Shown: one piece after another, positions 22,369 to 29,176 of the stretch
How the letters are laid out: the number at the start of each line of letters is the position of its first letter
Numbering within the stretch: position 1 is the stretch's first letter
NCBI RefSeq assembly: GCF_050729195.1
Contig: NZ_JBOHKS010000217.1
Coordinates: forward strand, 1-29,176
Direction: 5' to 3'
DNA length: 29,176 bases
Origin: Hypericibacter sp050729195
GTDB taxonomy: Bacteria; Pseudomonadota; Alphaproteobacteria; Dongiales; Dongiaceae
Translations under genes and position numbers: made by a program
The notes under the pieces: generated by a model
Seen by the model: only the letters and a program-made list of their open reading frames with translations
Told to the model about the DNA's origin: nothing
The model's database searches: none

Positions 22369-22796
22369 TCCGCGCCCAACCAATGACGCAGCGCGTCGGC
22401 CGGGCTGCGCTGGCGTGCCAATTCCAGGGCCGGCGGCCGTTTGGTGAGGAGGACCGCACCGTAAGCGGCGGCGATATCGGCGAGTTTCGTCGCGATCCGC
22501 GCCGGGCCGGTGAAGAGAATGGCATCGGTGCCGTCGCGCAGCGCCGCCTGGGCGAGATCGGGCCGGTCGGCGCAATCGAGCAGCGTGCGGCATTTGGCAC
22601 CGGGGACGGCCTTGGCGGCCTCGCGCGCCACCGCGACCAGCCAACCCGGCCCCAGCCACAATGCGCCCGCTTCGGGGCTCAATAATGTCACCGGGCGCTT
22701 CATCGCATGGGCAACCTCGAACGCCGCGATCGCATCCTCGAGATGGCGAACGAGGATGGCGGGCGGGAGCGAAGCGGCGCGGCGGGCCTTGGACAT
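22365..22796 (-). CDS. Hypothetical protein
   Basis: A 143-residue soluble protein that I do not recognise. The composition is balanced and the frame is clearly coding: alternating helix and strand patterns (AILVRHLEDAIAAFEVAHAM, PVTLLSPEAGALWLGPGWLVAVAREAAKAVPG, DAILFTGPARIATKLADIAAAYGAVLLTKRPP), suggesting an alpha/beta fold like a response-regulator or TIM-barrel fragment. Residues 66-96 resemble a sugar-phosphate aldolase/KDPG-type pattern only loosely. It precedes fba on the same strand, with 117 bp between them. No Shine-Dalgarno is evident at the ATG (22794-22796). No function is proposed. Confidence 0.7.
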   Translation of the reverse strand: MSKARRAASLPPAILVRHLEDAIAAFEVAHAMKRPVTLLSPEAGALWLGPGWLVAVAREAAKAVPGAKCRTLLDCADRPDLAQAALRDGTDAILFTGPARIATKLADIAAAYGAVLLTKRPPALELARQRSPADALRHWLGAD

Positions 22797-22881
22797 CGAA
22801 GGCCATGATAGCAGCGCTTCATGCGGCGCAACGCACCTTGATGGGCGCGCGAGGGCCCGCGTTCAAACTTCTGTCATCGCA

Positions 22882-22910
22882 TTGCGAGTTGGCCGGGCCG
22901 GCTCTTTAAT
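22882..22910 (+). promoter_or_regulatory. Promoter of the OsmC-like gene
   Basis: TTGCGA (22882-22887), a 17-bp spacer, then TTTAAT (22905-22910). It gives a leader of about 22 nt that contains the GGGAGGA ribosome-binding site at 22928-22934. Confidence 0.5.
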
Positions 22911-22938
22911 GGACCTCGGAATTCATCGGGAGGACAGA

Positions 22939-23442
22939 ATGCAGGCCGAGGAACTGAAAGCCATCCAGGCGCCGCTGAAGGAGCGCTATCGCGGCAGTCC
23001 GGAGACGGCCTTGCTGACATTGAAGGCCGAGGGCCGGCTCGATGAGCTCGGCGTCGCCTGCAAGGTCGAAACCGGCCGCGGAATGATCGAGGCCGGCCTG
23101 CACCCGGCGACCGGCGGCACCGGGCTCCAGGCCTGTTCCGGCGACATGCTGCTGGAGGCGCTCGCGGCCTGCGCCGGCGTCACGCTCAAGGCCGTGGCGA
23201 CGGCGCTTGGCATCGACATCCGCGAGGGCCGCGTCCAGGTCGAAGGCGATCTGGATTTCCGCGGCACCTTGGGCGTCTCCAAGGAAGCGCCGGTGGGTTT
23301 CCGGGCGATCCGGGTTGCCTTCGCGCTCGACACCGATGCCGATGAGGAGAAGCTCGCAAGCCTGCTCAAGCTCACCGAGCGCTATTGCGTCGTCTATCAG
23401 ACGCTGCGCACGCCACCGACGATCGAGCTTCGGCGCGCCTGA
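22939..23442 (+). CDS. OsmC/Ohr-family protein
   Basis: A 167-residue OsmC-fold protein. The two redox cysteines are placed as in the family: C78 in LLEALAACAGVTLKAVA and C150 in LTERYCVVYQTLRTPP. Ohr and OsmC use such a pair to reduce organic hydroperoxides with thiols or lipoyl partners. Ohr-type EHxCP is not seen, and the N-terminal ~25 residues (MQAEELKAIQAPLKERYR) resemble the YhfA/OsmC-like branch, so the substrate is uncertain. A strong GGGAGGA box (22928-22934) fixes the start. The gene is transcribed opposite to its neighbours and ends 15 bp from the convergent methyltransferase gene. Confidence 0.85.
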   Translation: MQAEELKAIQAPLKERYRGSPETALLTLKAEGRLDELGVACKVETGRGMIEAGLHPATGGTGLQACSGDMLLEALAACAGVTLKAVATALGIDIREGRVQVEGDLDFRGTLGVSKEAPVGFRAIRVAFALDTDADEEKLASLLKLTERYCVVYQTLRTPPTIELRRA

Positions 23443-23457
23443 CCCCCGGGTCACTCG

Positions 23458-24468
23458 CTACGCTGGTGCCGCCTCGATCAGGCTTTGCCGGGTTCCGGTC
23501 GAAATGACGCGCGTGAGCGTGAAGCCGGCGGCGGAGAGAAGAGTCGCGAAGTCTTCCCGGGTCCGCTCCTGGCCACCCGGCGCCACCAGCATGTTCAGGT
23601 CGCTGAACTTGCCGTCGGGCGCCTCGTTCGGAGGCCCCAGCACCCGCTCGATGACGAGCAATCTTCCCTCGGGCTTTGCGGCACGCCGGCAGACGCGCAG
23701 GATCCGGATGGCATCCTCGTTCTCCCAATCATGCAGGATGGCCTTCAGCATATAGAGGTCGCCACCGGCGGGAACGCTTTCGAAGAAATTGCCGCCGACG
23801 ATCTGGCACCGTTCGGAGACGCCCTTGCTGCGCAGCAGCGCTTCGGCGCGCGAGACGACATGCGGCAGATCGAGCAGGATGCCGCGCGCGCCGTTTCGTG
23901 CCGCGAGCAGATCCGCCAGGAGCAGGCCCTGGCCGCCGCCGACATCCACGATGCAGTCGAAAGGTCCGAAGTCGTAAGCCGCGATGACGGCGGCGCCGAT
24001 GCCGCGTGAGAGAGCGGTCATGGCCCGATCGAAGATGGCACTCTCCTCGGGATGGTCCGAGCGATAGGCCCAGACGTCGCTGCCATGCAAGTCGCGGAAC
24101 GCGTTCTCGCCGGTTCGCACGCTGTGCAGGAAATGTCCCCAGGTCTGCCAGTAATAAGGCCGTCCCACGAGGCTGGCCCATCCGGCAATCGAATGGGCCG
24201 TGTCGGATCGCAGGCTCTGACCCATCTCTGTCAGGGAGAAGCGCCGCTCGCCGTCCTCATGAAAGACACCGACGGCGGCCAAAGCGCGCAAAAGCCGATA
24301 GAGCGATTGCGGATGCGTGCCGGTCAGGGCGGCCAGCTCGTCGCTGCTGCGCGGCGCTTCCCGCAGATGATCGGCGATGCCCAGAACGGCGGTGACGTGA
24401 ATCGCCTGGGAGACCTGATAACCATTGATCAGGCGCATGAGTTCGACAGCCGGGGTCCGTTCGGTCAC
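23458..24468 (-). CDS. SAM-dependent O-methyltransferase (COMT/acetylserotonin-type)
   Basis: A 336-residue class I methyltransferase with the small-molecule O-methyltransferase architecture: an N-terminal dimerisation winged-helix domain (about 10-100), SAM-binding motif VDVGGGQG at 174-181, and the catalytic-histidine region AILHDW with H246. The C-terminal LVAPGGQERTREDF is also family-typical. Substrates of relatives are phenols, hydroxyindoles or polyketide/quinone-like hydroxyls, so a secondary-metabolism or hopanoid/carotenoid-adjacent role is possible but not supported by neighbours. The start is a GTG (24466-24468) with a GAGG box about 9 nt upstream; an ATG ten codons in (24438) is an alternative. 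It is probably accessory. Confidence 0.88.
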   Translation of the reverse strand: MTERTPAVELMRLINGYQVSQAIHVTAVLGIADHLREAPRSSDELAALTGTHPQSLYRLLRALAAVGVFHEDGERRFSLTEMGQSLRSDTAHSIAGWASLVGRPYYWQTWGHFLHSVRTGENAFRDLHGSDVWAYRSDHPEESAIFDRAMTALSRGIGAAVIAAYDFGPFDCIVDVGGGQGLLLADLLAARNGARGILLDLPHVVSRAEALLRSKGVSERCQIVGGNFFESVPAGGDLYMLKAILHDWENEDAIRILRVCRRAAKPEGRLLVIERVLGPPNEAPDGKFSDLNMLVAPGGQERTREDFATLLSAAGFTLTRVISTGTRQSLIEAAPA

Positions 24469-24589
24469 GGTCGGATACCTCGCTCGAGTGGTTCGGGAGA
24501 CAGCCTAGCCCCGGCGTGGGGCGGCAGCAAATCACGCCGGGCCTGATGCCAGTCGGTCGGACCATGCGGGTCTCGCCACGGCGACACGC

Positions 24590-24778
24590 CCCTCGAGTCG
24601 CGATGCGGTCGATGTCATGAACGAGGCGGCTGCCGCGAATGGCGGGATAGCCGACATCAATCCCGTGCAGGATCATGACTTCATGTACAACTGCAGCCTG
24701 ACGGACCCCGACGGCCATATCTAAGAGGCGATGTGGATGGACCCGGCGGCCATTCCGTCAAACGATCAAGCAAACTGA
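24590..24778 (+). pseudogene. Remnant of a VOC-family (glyoxalase/bleomycin-resistance-like) gene
   Basis: In one plus-strand frame the translation reads SSRDAVDVMNEAAAANGG, then VQDHDFMYNCSLTDPDGHI, an in-frame TAA at 24722-24724, and EAMWMDPAA before TGA at 24776-24778. VOC proteins of the glyoxalase type typically end DPDGHxWExMWMDPAA, so the stop replaces an aromatic codon. Upstream of 24590 the similarity fades, and no start codon with a ribosome-binding site is seen. The N-terminal half of the domain is therefore missing. It sits directly before doxX, a gene with which VOC genes often pair. The rest of 24469-24799 has no gene. The 5' limit is approximate. Confidence 0.7.
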
Positions 24779-24799
24779 AAAGAGGCAGGAGGAGAAACC

Positions 24800-25228
24800 A
24801 TGACGACAGAAACAAACCGGACGGGATGGGCGACGGTGGCGGTCCTCGTCGGACGCCTGATCTTTGCCGCCGTCTTCATCATGGCGGTGAGTTTCAAGCT
24901 GATGGATATCGACGCAACGGCGGGCTACATCGCGGCCGCGGGTTTCCCAATGCCCAGCCTCCTGGCTTGGCTCGCGGCCTTGTTCGAGCTCGCTCTGATC
25001 GCGTGTTTCCTGACCGGCGCCTATTTCTCGGAAGCGGCACTCCTGGCCGCCGCCTATGTGCTGTTCCTCGCCTTCGCGTTCCACGGGCCTTCGCATTGGG
25101 CGGGAAACCAGACCGAGTTCGGGTTCTTCGTCGATCACTTCACCTTCATCGCGGGCCTTTTGTTTGCGGCCGCGCACGGCCCCGGAAGCGTCTTGGCCTT
25201 GAAACGCGGATGGCTGACCCGGTCATAA
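24800..25228 (+). CDS. DoxX-family membrane protein
   Basis: A 142-residue protein with four predicted membrane helices (about 10-30, 53-75, 76-96 and 112-128), matching DoxX/DoxD-like small membrane proteins. MTTETNRTGWATVAVLVGRLIFAAVFI starts with a short polar tail and the family RLIFAxxFIxxxxxKLxD pattern, including the K-L-M-D after the first helix. Members are linked to quinone-dependent thiosulfate or redox metabolism, but most are of unknown function. A very strong AGGAGGAG box (24787-24794) precedes the ATG. It follows the broken VOC gene, so the two may have formed an operon. Confidence 0.85.
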   Translation: MTTETNRTGWATVAVLVGRLIFAAVFIMAVSFKLMDIDATAGYIAAAGFPMPSLLAWLAALFELALIACFLTGAYFSEAALLAAAYVLFLAFAFHGPSHWAGNQTEFGFFVDHFTFIAGLLFAAAHGPGSVLALKRGWLTRS

Positions 25229-25293
25229 CAAATGCAGGAACAGAGTCCGGCGGCTTTGCTAAGGGCGTTGAAACTTACCCAGGTAAAATGAAA

Positions 25294-25326
25294 ACGGCCG
25301 CTCTTGGGATTACCAGGAGCGGCCGT
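25294..25326 (-). terminator. Intrinsic terminator of gap
   Basis: ACGGCCGCTC (25294-25303) pairs with GAGCGGCCGT (25317-25326), and four more pairs (one G-U) extend the stem to a five-base loop. On the minus strand it is followed by TTTTCATTTT, so it terminates transcripts from gap, 26 nt beyond its stop. On the plus strand it may also end the doxX unit. Confidence 0.88.
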
Positions 25327-25352
25327 TGCGTCTTTCTCGTTGCGTGGATCGC

Positions 25353-26363
25353 CTATCCCAGCTTGCCCATCGCCACCGCGGTATCGCTCATGCGGTTGGA
25401 GAAGCCCCACTCATTGTCGTACCAGGCGAGGACGCGCACGAAGCGGCCCTCGATCACCTGCGTCTGCTTGAGGTCGAAGGTCGAGCTGGCGGGATTGTGA
25501 TTGAAGTCCGAGCTCACCAGCGGCTGGTCGTTGGTGGCGAGGATGCCCTTGAGCGGGCCGTTCGCGGCGGCTTCAACGATGGCCTTGTTGACCGCCTCGA
25601 CCGAAGTCTCCCGGGCCGCGTCGAACTTGAAATCCACCAGCGAGACATTGGGCGTCGGCACGCGGATCGAGGTGCCGTCGAGCTTGCCGTTGAGCTCGGG
25701 CAGCACCAGGCCCACGGCCTTGGCGGCACCCGTGGTGGTCGGGATCATCGAGAGCGCGGCGGCGCGGGCGCGGTGGAGATCCTTGTGCAGCGTGTCGAGC
25801 ACCGGCTGGTCGCCGGTGTAGCTGTGGATCGTGGTCATGAAGCCGCGCTCGATGCCGATCGCCTTGTGCAGCACGGCTGCGACCGGTGCCAGGCAGTTGG
25901 TGGTGCAGGAGGCGTTCGAGACGATCTTGTGCGACTTGTCGAGCTTCTGGTGATTGACGCCATAGACCACGGTGAGGTCGGCGCCGGTGGCCGGGGCCGA
26001 GATCAGCACGCGCTTGGCGCCGGCTTCGAGATGCTTCGAGGCCGCTTCCTTCGTGGTGAAGATGCCGGTGCATTCCAGCGCGATCTCGACGCCGAGCTTG
26101 GCCCAGGGGAGCTTCGCCGGATCGCGCTCGGCCGTGACCGTCATCCAGCCGCGGCCGGCGTCGATCGCGCCCTCTTTCGTCTGCACCGTGCCGGGGAAGC
26201 GGCCATGGACCGTGTCGTAGCGCAAGAGATGCGCGTTGGTCTCGACCGGGCCCAGATCGTTGAGGCCGACCACCTCGATGTCCTTGCGCCCGCTCTCGAG
26301 GATGGCGCGGAGCACCAGGCGGCCGATGCGGCCGAAGCCGTTGATGGCGACGCGAACGGTCAT
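25353..26363 (-). CDS. gap: Glyceraldehyde-3-phosphate dehydrogenase, type I
   Basis: A 336-residue NAD(P)-dependent GAPDH. The Rossmann loop is INGFGRIGR (7-15), the catalytic cysteine C153 is in SNASCTTNCLAP, and H180 in TIHSYTGDQ activates it. TTTGAAKAVG and the C-terminal WYDNEWGFSNRM complete the family blocks. The residues after the second beta-strand (GLNDLG) leave D36 as the likely NAD discriminator. A strong AAAGGAG box (about 8 nt upstream) fixes the start. tkt lies 105 bp upstream on the same strand, so they are probably co-transcribed, with a repeat between them. No phosphoglycerate kinase gene follows. Confidence 0.96.
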   Translation of the reverse strand: MTVRVAINGFGRIGRLVLRAILESGRKDIEVVGLNDLGPVETNAHLLRYDTVHGRFPGTVQTKEGAIDAGRGWMTVTAERDPAKLPWAKLGVEIALECTGIFTTKEAASKHLEAGAKRVLISAPATGADLTVVYGVNHQKLDKSHKIVSNASCTTNCLAPVAAVLHKAIGIERGFMTTIHSYTGDQPVLDTLHKDLHRARAAALSMIPTTTGAAKAVGLVLPELNGKLDGTSIRVPTPNVSLVDFKFDAARETSVEAVNKAIVEAAANGPLKGILATNDQPLVSSDFNHNPASSTFDLKQTQVIEGRFVRVLAWYDNEWGFSNRMSDTAVAMGKLG

Positions 26364-26410
26364 GGGCGAACTCCTTTGTTGATTCTAGACGTCGCTTGCG
26401 AGGGGCGGTG

Positions 26411-26461
26411 TGCCACCCCCTCCCGGCGCAGCGCGCCGACCTCCCCCGTCAAGGGGGAGGT
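26411..26461. repeat. G/C-rich palindromic repeat between tkt and gap
   Basis: CCTCCCCC (26440-26447) pairs with GGGGGAGG (26453-26460), and CCACCCCCTCCC plus GGCGC/GCGCC-like arms lie just before it. The layout is that of a double-hairpin intergenic repeat of the kind frequent in alphaproteobacteria and related in composition to the hairpins at 5226-5248 and 14891-14914. It begins 8 nt from the tkt stop and could attenuate tkt-gap read-through. Confidence 0.6.
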
Positions 26462-26468
26462 GATGGGA

Positions 26469-28496
26469 TCAGAGTCGCGCCTTGGCGGCCTTCACGGTCG
26501 CCTCGGCGGTGATGCCGAAATGCTTGTAGAGATCGGTCGCGGGTGCCGAGGCGCCGAAGCCGGTCATGCCGATGACGGCCCCGCGCGGGCCGACATAGCG
26601 CTCCCAGCCGAAGACCGAGGCCGCCTCGATCGCGACGCGCACGGCAGTGGCGCCCAGCACATCCTCGCGATAGGCGGCCGGCTGGCGGTCGAACAATTCC
26701 CAGGAGGGCATCGAGACCACCGCGGTGCCGATCCCGTCGGCCTCGAGCCGGCTCCGGGCCTCGACGGCGATCGAGACCTCCGAGCCGGTGGCGATCAGGG
26801 TCACCTGGCGCGGATGCGTCGCTTCCTGCAGCACATAGCCGCCCTGGGCGCAGCGATTTTCCTCGGTGTGCTTGGTGCGCAAGGTCGGCACCGCCTGGCG
26901 CGTCAAGGCCAGGATCGAGGGCGCATGGTGCTCGGCCAGAGCGAGGGCCCAGCATTCCGCGGTCTCGACCGTGTCGCAGGGGCGGAAGACCAGCAGGTTC
27001 GGAATCGCCCGCAAGGCCGCCAGATGCTCGACCGGCTGATGGGTCGGGCCATCCTCGCCGAGGCCGATCGAATCATGCGTCATCACATAAATGACACGCT
27101 GGCCTATCAGCGCCGAGAGACGGATCGCGGGACGGCAATAATCGGTGAAGACCAGGAAGGTGCCGCCATAGGGCGCGAAGCCGCCATGGAGCGCGATGCC
27201 GTTCATCGCCGCCGCCATCCCATGCTCGCGCACGCCGTAATAGATGTAGCGGCCGCCGTAATTCTCGGCGGTCACCGGCGCCATGTCCTTGGCCTTGGTG
27301 TTGTTCGAGCCGGTGAGATCGGCCGAGCCGCCGAGGAGCTCCGGCATGATCGGCGAGAGCGCCTCGAGCACGCGCTGCGAGGATTGGCGGGTCGCGAGCT
27401 TGGGCGCTTCCGCCGAGACGGCCTTCTTGGTCGCCTCGATGGTCGCCGCGAAGGCGGCCGGCAGCTCGCCCGATTGCTGGCGGTCGAACTCGGCGCGGTT
27501 CTTATGCGCGTGGTGGCGCTTGGTCCAGGCGTCATAGGCCGCGCTGCCGCGAGATCCCGCCTGGCGCCAGGCATTGAGGATCGTTTCGGGCACGGTGAAG
27601 GGCGGGTAGGGCCAGCCCAGCTTCTCACGCGCACCGGCGACTTCCTCGGCGCCCAGGGGCGCGCCATGGGTCGCGGCGGTGCCGGCCTTCTTGGGCGCGC
27701 CGAAGCCGATGATGGTCTTGCAGGCGATAAAGGTCGGGCGGTCGCTCTTCTGCGCGGCTTCGATCGCGGCGGCGACGGCTTCGGGATCATGGCCGTCGAC
27801 CGATGCGGTGTTCCAGCCGCTGGCCTTGAAGCGGCCGAGCTGGTCGTCGGAGACGGAGAGCGAGGTCGGCCCGTCGATCGAGATGCTGTTGTTGTCCCAC
27901 AGCACGATCAGGCGGTTGAGCTTGAGATGGCCGGCGAGCGAGATCGCCTCATGGCTGATGCCTTCCATCAGGCAGCCATCGCCGACGATCGCATAGGTGT
28001 GGTGATCGACCAGCTCGGATCCGAAACGCGCGTTCTCCAGTCGCTCGGCCAGCGCCATGCCGACCGCGTTGGCGATGCCCTGACCCAGCGGGCCCGTCGT
28101 CGTCTCGATGCCGGCCGCATGGCCATATTCGGGATGGCCGGCGGTGCGGCTGCCGAGCTGGCGGAAGCGCCGGATCTCGTCGATCGTCATGTCGGCGAAA
28201 CCGGTCAGATAGAGCAGGCTGTAGAGCAGCATCGAGCCGTGGCCGGCGGAGAGCACGAAGCGGTCGCGGTCGGGCCAGTGCGGATGCGCGTGATCGAATT
28301 TGAGGAAGCGGCTCCAGAGCACGGTCGCGACATCGGCCATGCCCATCGGCATGCCGGGATGACCCGAGGCGGCCTTCTCGACGGCATCCATCGACAAGGC
28401 GCGGATGGCGTTGGCCATGTTCTTGGCACTGGCCGGATAAGTCGGATGCAAAGAGGCGCCGGAAGCGGGAGACGATGAGGGCACAGCCGTGTCCAT
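26469..28496 (-). CDS. tkt: Transketolase
   Basis: A 675-residue thiamine-diphosphate enzyme of the pentose-phosphate and Calvin pathways. N-terminal PP domain: SGHPGMPMG (H46), SAGHGS (H86), GPLGQG and the ThDP/Mg motif GDGCLMEG (172-179) ending in DNN. Middle Pyr domain: the RE(x)G(x)A-type YYGVREHGM and TFLVFTDYCRPAIR, and HDSIGLGEDGPTHQP with the catalytic His. A C-terminal regulatory domain follows. About 22 residues precede the usual start of the fold; an internal ATG (28418, residue 27) would cut closer to it but no ribosome-binding site decides between them, so the longer form is given. It is divergent from the DUF4164-zapA unit and upstream of gap. Confidence 0.95.
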   Translation of the reverse strand: MDTAVPSSSPASGASLHPTYPASAKNMANAIRALSMDAVEKAASGHPGMPMGMADVATVLWSRFLKFDHAHPHWPDRDRFVLSAGHGSMLLYSLLYLTGFADMTIDEIRRFRQLGSRTAGHPEYGHAAGIETTTGPLGQGIANAVGMALAERLENARFGSELVDHHTYAIVGDGCLMEGISHEAISLAGHLKLNRLIVLWDNNSISIDGPTSLSVSDDQLGRFKASGWNTASVDGHDPEAVAAAIEAAQKSDRPTFIACKTIIGFGAPKKAGTAATHGAPLGAEEVAGAREKLGWPYPPFTVPETILNAWRQAGSRGSAAYDAWTKRHHAHKNRAEFDRQQSGELPAAFAATIEATKKAVSAEAPKLATRQSSQRVLEALSPIMPELLGGSADLTGSNNTKAKDMAPVTAENYGGRYIYYGVREHGMAAAMNGIALHGGFAPYGGTFLVFTDYCRPAIRLSALIGQRVIYVMTHDSIGLGEDGPTHQPVEHLAALRAIPNLLVFRPCDTVETAECWALALAEHHAPSILALTRQAVPTLRTKHTEENRCAQGGYVLQEATHPRQVTLIATGSEVSIAVEARSRLEADGIGTAVVSMPSWELFDRQPAAYREDVLGATAVRVAIEAASVFGWERYVGPRGAVIGMTGFGASAPATDLYKHFGITAEATVKAAKARL

Positions 28497-28579
28497 GAGG
28501 ATATTGCCAAGGGTCGGGAGCGGGGGCTTCGACGGCCGCCAGCGCGGGTTCGTAGGCCTCCCGGCGGCGGTGCGCCCGG

Positions 28580-28608
28580 AACATGCCGCCCGCCCGACCT
28601 TGCGTCAA
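28580..28608 (-). promoter_or_regulatory. Candidate promoter of tkt
   Basis: On the minus strand TTGACG (28608-28603), a 17-bp spacer, then CATGTT (28585-28580). The -35 box is close to consensus and the -10 moderate. The leader to the ATG at 28496 would be about 77 nt. Confidence 0.4.
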
Positions 28609-28682
28609 CCCTTGGAGCCCGTAAGAAGCGCCCGGCAGCGTGGCCGGCGCCGGGCACGATGTCGGGCGGGCGGCAGGCGGCG

Positions 28683-28712
28683 TTGACGCGGCGTTCCGCC
28701 GCCCCCTATGCT
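28683..28712 (+). promoter_or_regulatory. Candidate promoter of the DUF4164-zapA unit
   Basis: TTGACG (28683-28688), an 18-bp spacer, then TATGCT (28707-28712). It is divergent from the tkt promoter, with the two -35 boxes about 75 bp apart. The leader to the ATG at 28792 would be about 75 nt. Confidence 0.45.
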
Positions 28713-28791
28713 CGCGAGTGAAGAACGGATCGGAAGCCGTTTTTCCGGCTGCGTTGCGGGCCGGATCAAGGGCTTATTCGGGAACGACCGC

Positions 28792-29016
28792 ATGACAAGG
28801 CTCGCGCAGGCGCTGGACCATCTGGATGTGGCGTTACAACGCCTCGAGCAGGCGATCGATTCGCGCGAGCGCCATTCCCATGCCGACCGCAGCGCCATCG
28901 AGTCGGAACTGAACGCTCTGAGAGCCGCGCATAGCGCGCTTCAGGGCGAGGCGCGCAGCGTCTACAGCCGAATCGACCAGATCATCGCGCGGCTGAAGGC
29001 CGCGGCCGAAGTCTGA
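28792..29016 (+). CDS. DUF4164-family coiled-coil protein
   Basis: A 74-residue, almost wholly helical protein: MTRLAQALDHLDVALQRLEQ, then IESELNALRAAHSALQGEARSVYSRIDQIIARLKAAAE, with heptad leucines typical of a coiled coil. It matches the small DUF4164 proteins that precede zapA in Rhodospirillales and relatives. An in-frame ATG lies further upstream (28708), but the added residues are not coiled-coil and overlap the promoter, so 28792 is preferred. It is separated from zapA by 26 bp and is likely co-transcribed. By context it may assist ZapA at the division ring; this is an inference. Confidence 0.78.
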   Translation: MTRLAQALDHLDVALQRLEQAIDSRERHSHADRSAIESELNALRAAHSALQGEARSVYSRIDQIIARLKAAAEV

Positions 29017-29042
29017 ACCCCTCGACTGGAGAAAGGGCGCTC

Positions 29043-29176
29043 ATGGCGACCGTAACGCTATCGCTCAACGGACGGCCCTATGAGATCGCCTGCGACGACG
29101 GCCAGGAAGAAAGGCTGCAGACGCTGGGCATTGATCTCGACCGGCGCGTGAGCGACATGGCGCGGCGCCTGGGTCC
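29043..29176 (+). CDS. zapA: Cell division protein ZapA (5' part; runs off the window)
   Basis: The first 44 codons are present: MATVTLSLNGRPYEIACDDG, then QEERLQTLGIDLDRRVSDMA. This is the ZapA start: a beta-hairpin head and the beginning of the long helix that dimerises and bundles FtsZ filaments at the midcell ring. A GGAGAAAGGG box precedes the ATG. The gene continues beyond the end of the window, so length and C-terminus cannot be judged. In alphaproteobacteria the next features are often 6S RNA and the 5-formyltetrahydrofolate cyclo-ligase gene, not visible here. Confidence 0.88.
   Translation, partial: MATVTLSLNGRPYEIACDDGQEERLQTLGIDLDRRVSDMARRLG

Noticed and set aside
25326..28478. 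A 1050-codon open frame on the plus strand across gap and tkt
   Set aside because: It is antisense to two certain genes, is built of Arg/Gly/His/Asp-rich text without any family motif, and is the usual by-product of GC-rich third positions.

Overview
The window is about 29 kb of high-GC, gene-dense DNA from an alphaproteobacterium, most likely the Rhodospirillales or a close relative. The evidence is the gene content: a DUF1013 (TrcR-type) regulator, a DUF1465 (RcdA-type) protein, DUF1192 and DUF4164 small proteins, a C-minus form of L31, a DhnA-type class I aldolase next to a ThiE-like gene, and efp-suhB followed by an ExbB/MotB-like pair. No rRNA, tRNA, CRISPR array, prophage or insertion sequence was seen. 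It reads as chromosomal backbone with a few accessory insertions.

Layout. (1) 66-5110: a Nudix hydrolase facing a creatininase-family amidohydrolase, then a propionyl-CoA synthetase (PrpE) with a GNAT acetyltransferase, converging on an MFS transporter. (2) 5386-7670: TrcR-type cell-cycle regulator, quinone oxidoreductase and DUF1192 protein. (3) 7671-8470: about 800 bp without a convincing protein gene but with two intrinsic terminators, an AT-rich island and two candidate structured RNAs, just before metY (O-acetylhomoserine sulfhydrylase) and an alpha/beta hydrolase. (4) 10600-12464: a palindromic dispersed repeat, a small heat-shock protein with a sigma32-type promoter and a possible RNA thermometer, an RcdA-like protein, and rpmE. 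(5) 12692-14875: frataxin (cyaY) and an ABC exporter. (6) 14985-20511, all leftward: efp, suhB, a periplasmic OmpA-like protein, an ExbB/MotA-like channel protein and a MotB-like peptidoglycan-binding partner. (7) 20687-28496, mainly leftward: tkt and gap (Calvin/pentose-phosphate/glycolysis), then, after an insert of DoxX, a broken VOC gene, a methyltransferase and OsmC, a hypothetical gene, fba and a ThiE-like gene. No pgk lies between gap and fba. (8) 28792-end: DUF4164 coiled-coil protein and the start of zapA.

How the genes relate. tkt, gap and fba form a central-carbon cluster. efp serves translation of polyproline stretches, and the neighbouring OmpA-like protein is rich in such stretches. 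The ExbB/MotB/OmpA trio looks like an envelope-spanning, ion-driven machine related to Tol-Pal or flagellar stators but without a named role. TrcR and RcdA relatives and ZapA link the window to cell-cycle control and division.

Most notable observations: an EF-P whose modification loop has Asn in place of the tip Lys; a divergent ThiE-like gene with no usable ATG/GTG/TTG at its 5' end; tandem structured RNA candidates before metY; a hairpin occluding the hsp20 ribosome-binding site and start codon; and the OmpA-like protein with a roughly 330-residue disordered linker and a non-canonical peptidoglycan-binding site. All functional calls rest on motif recognition from sequence alone.
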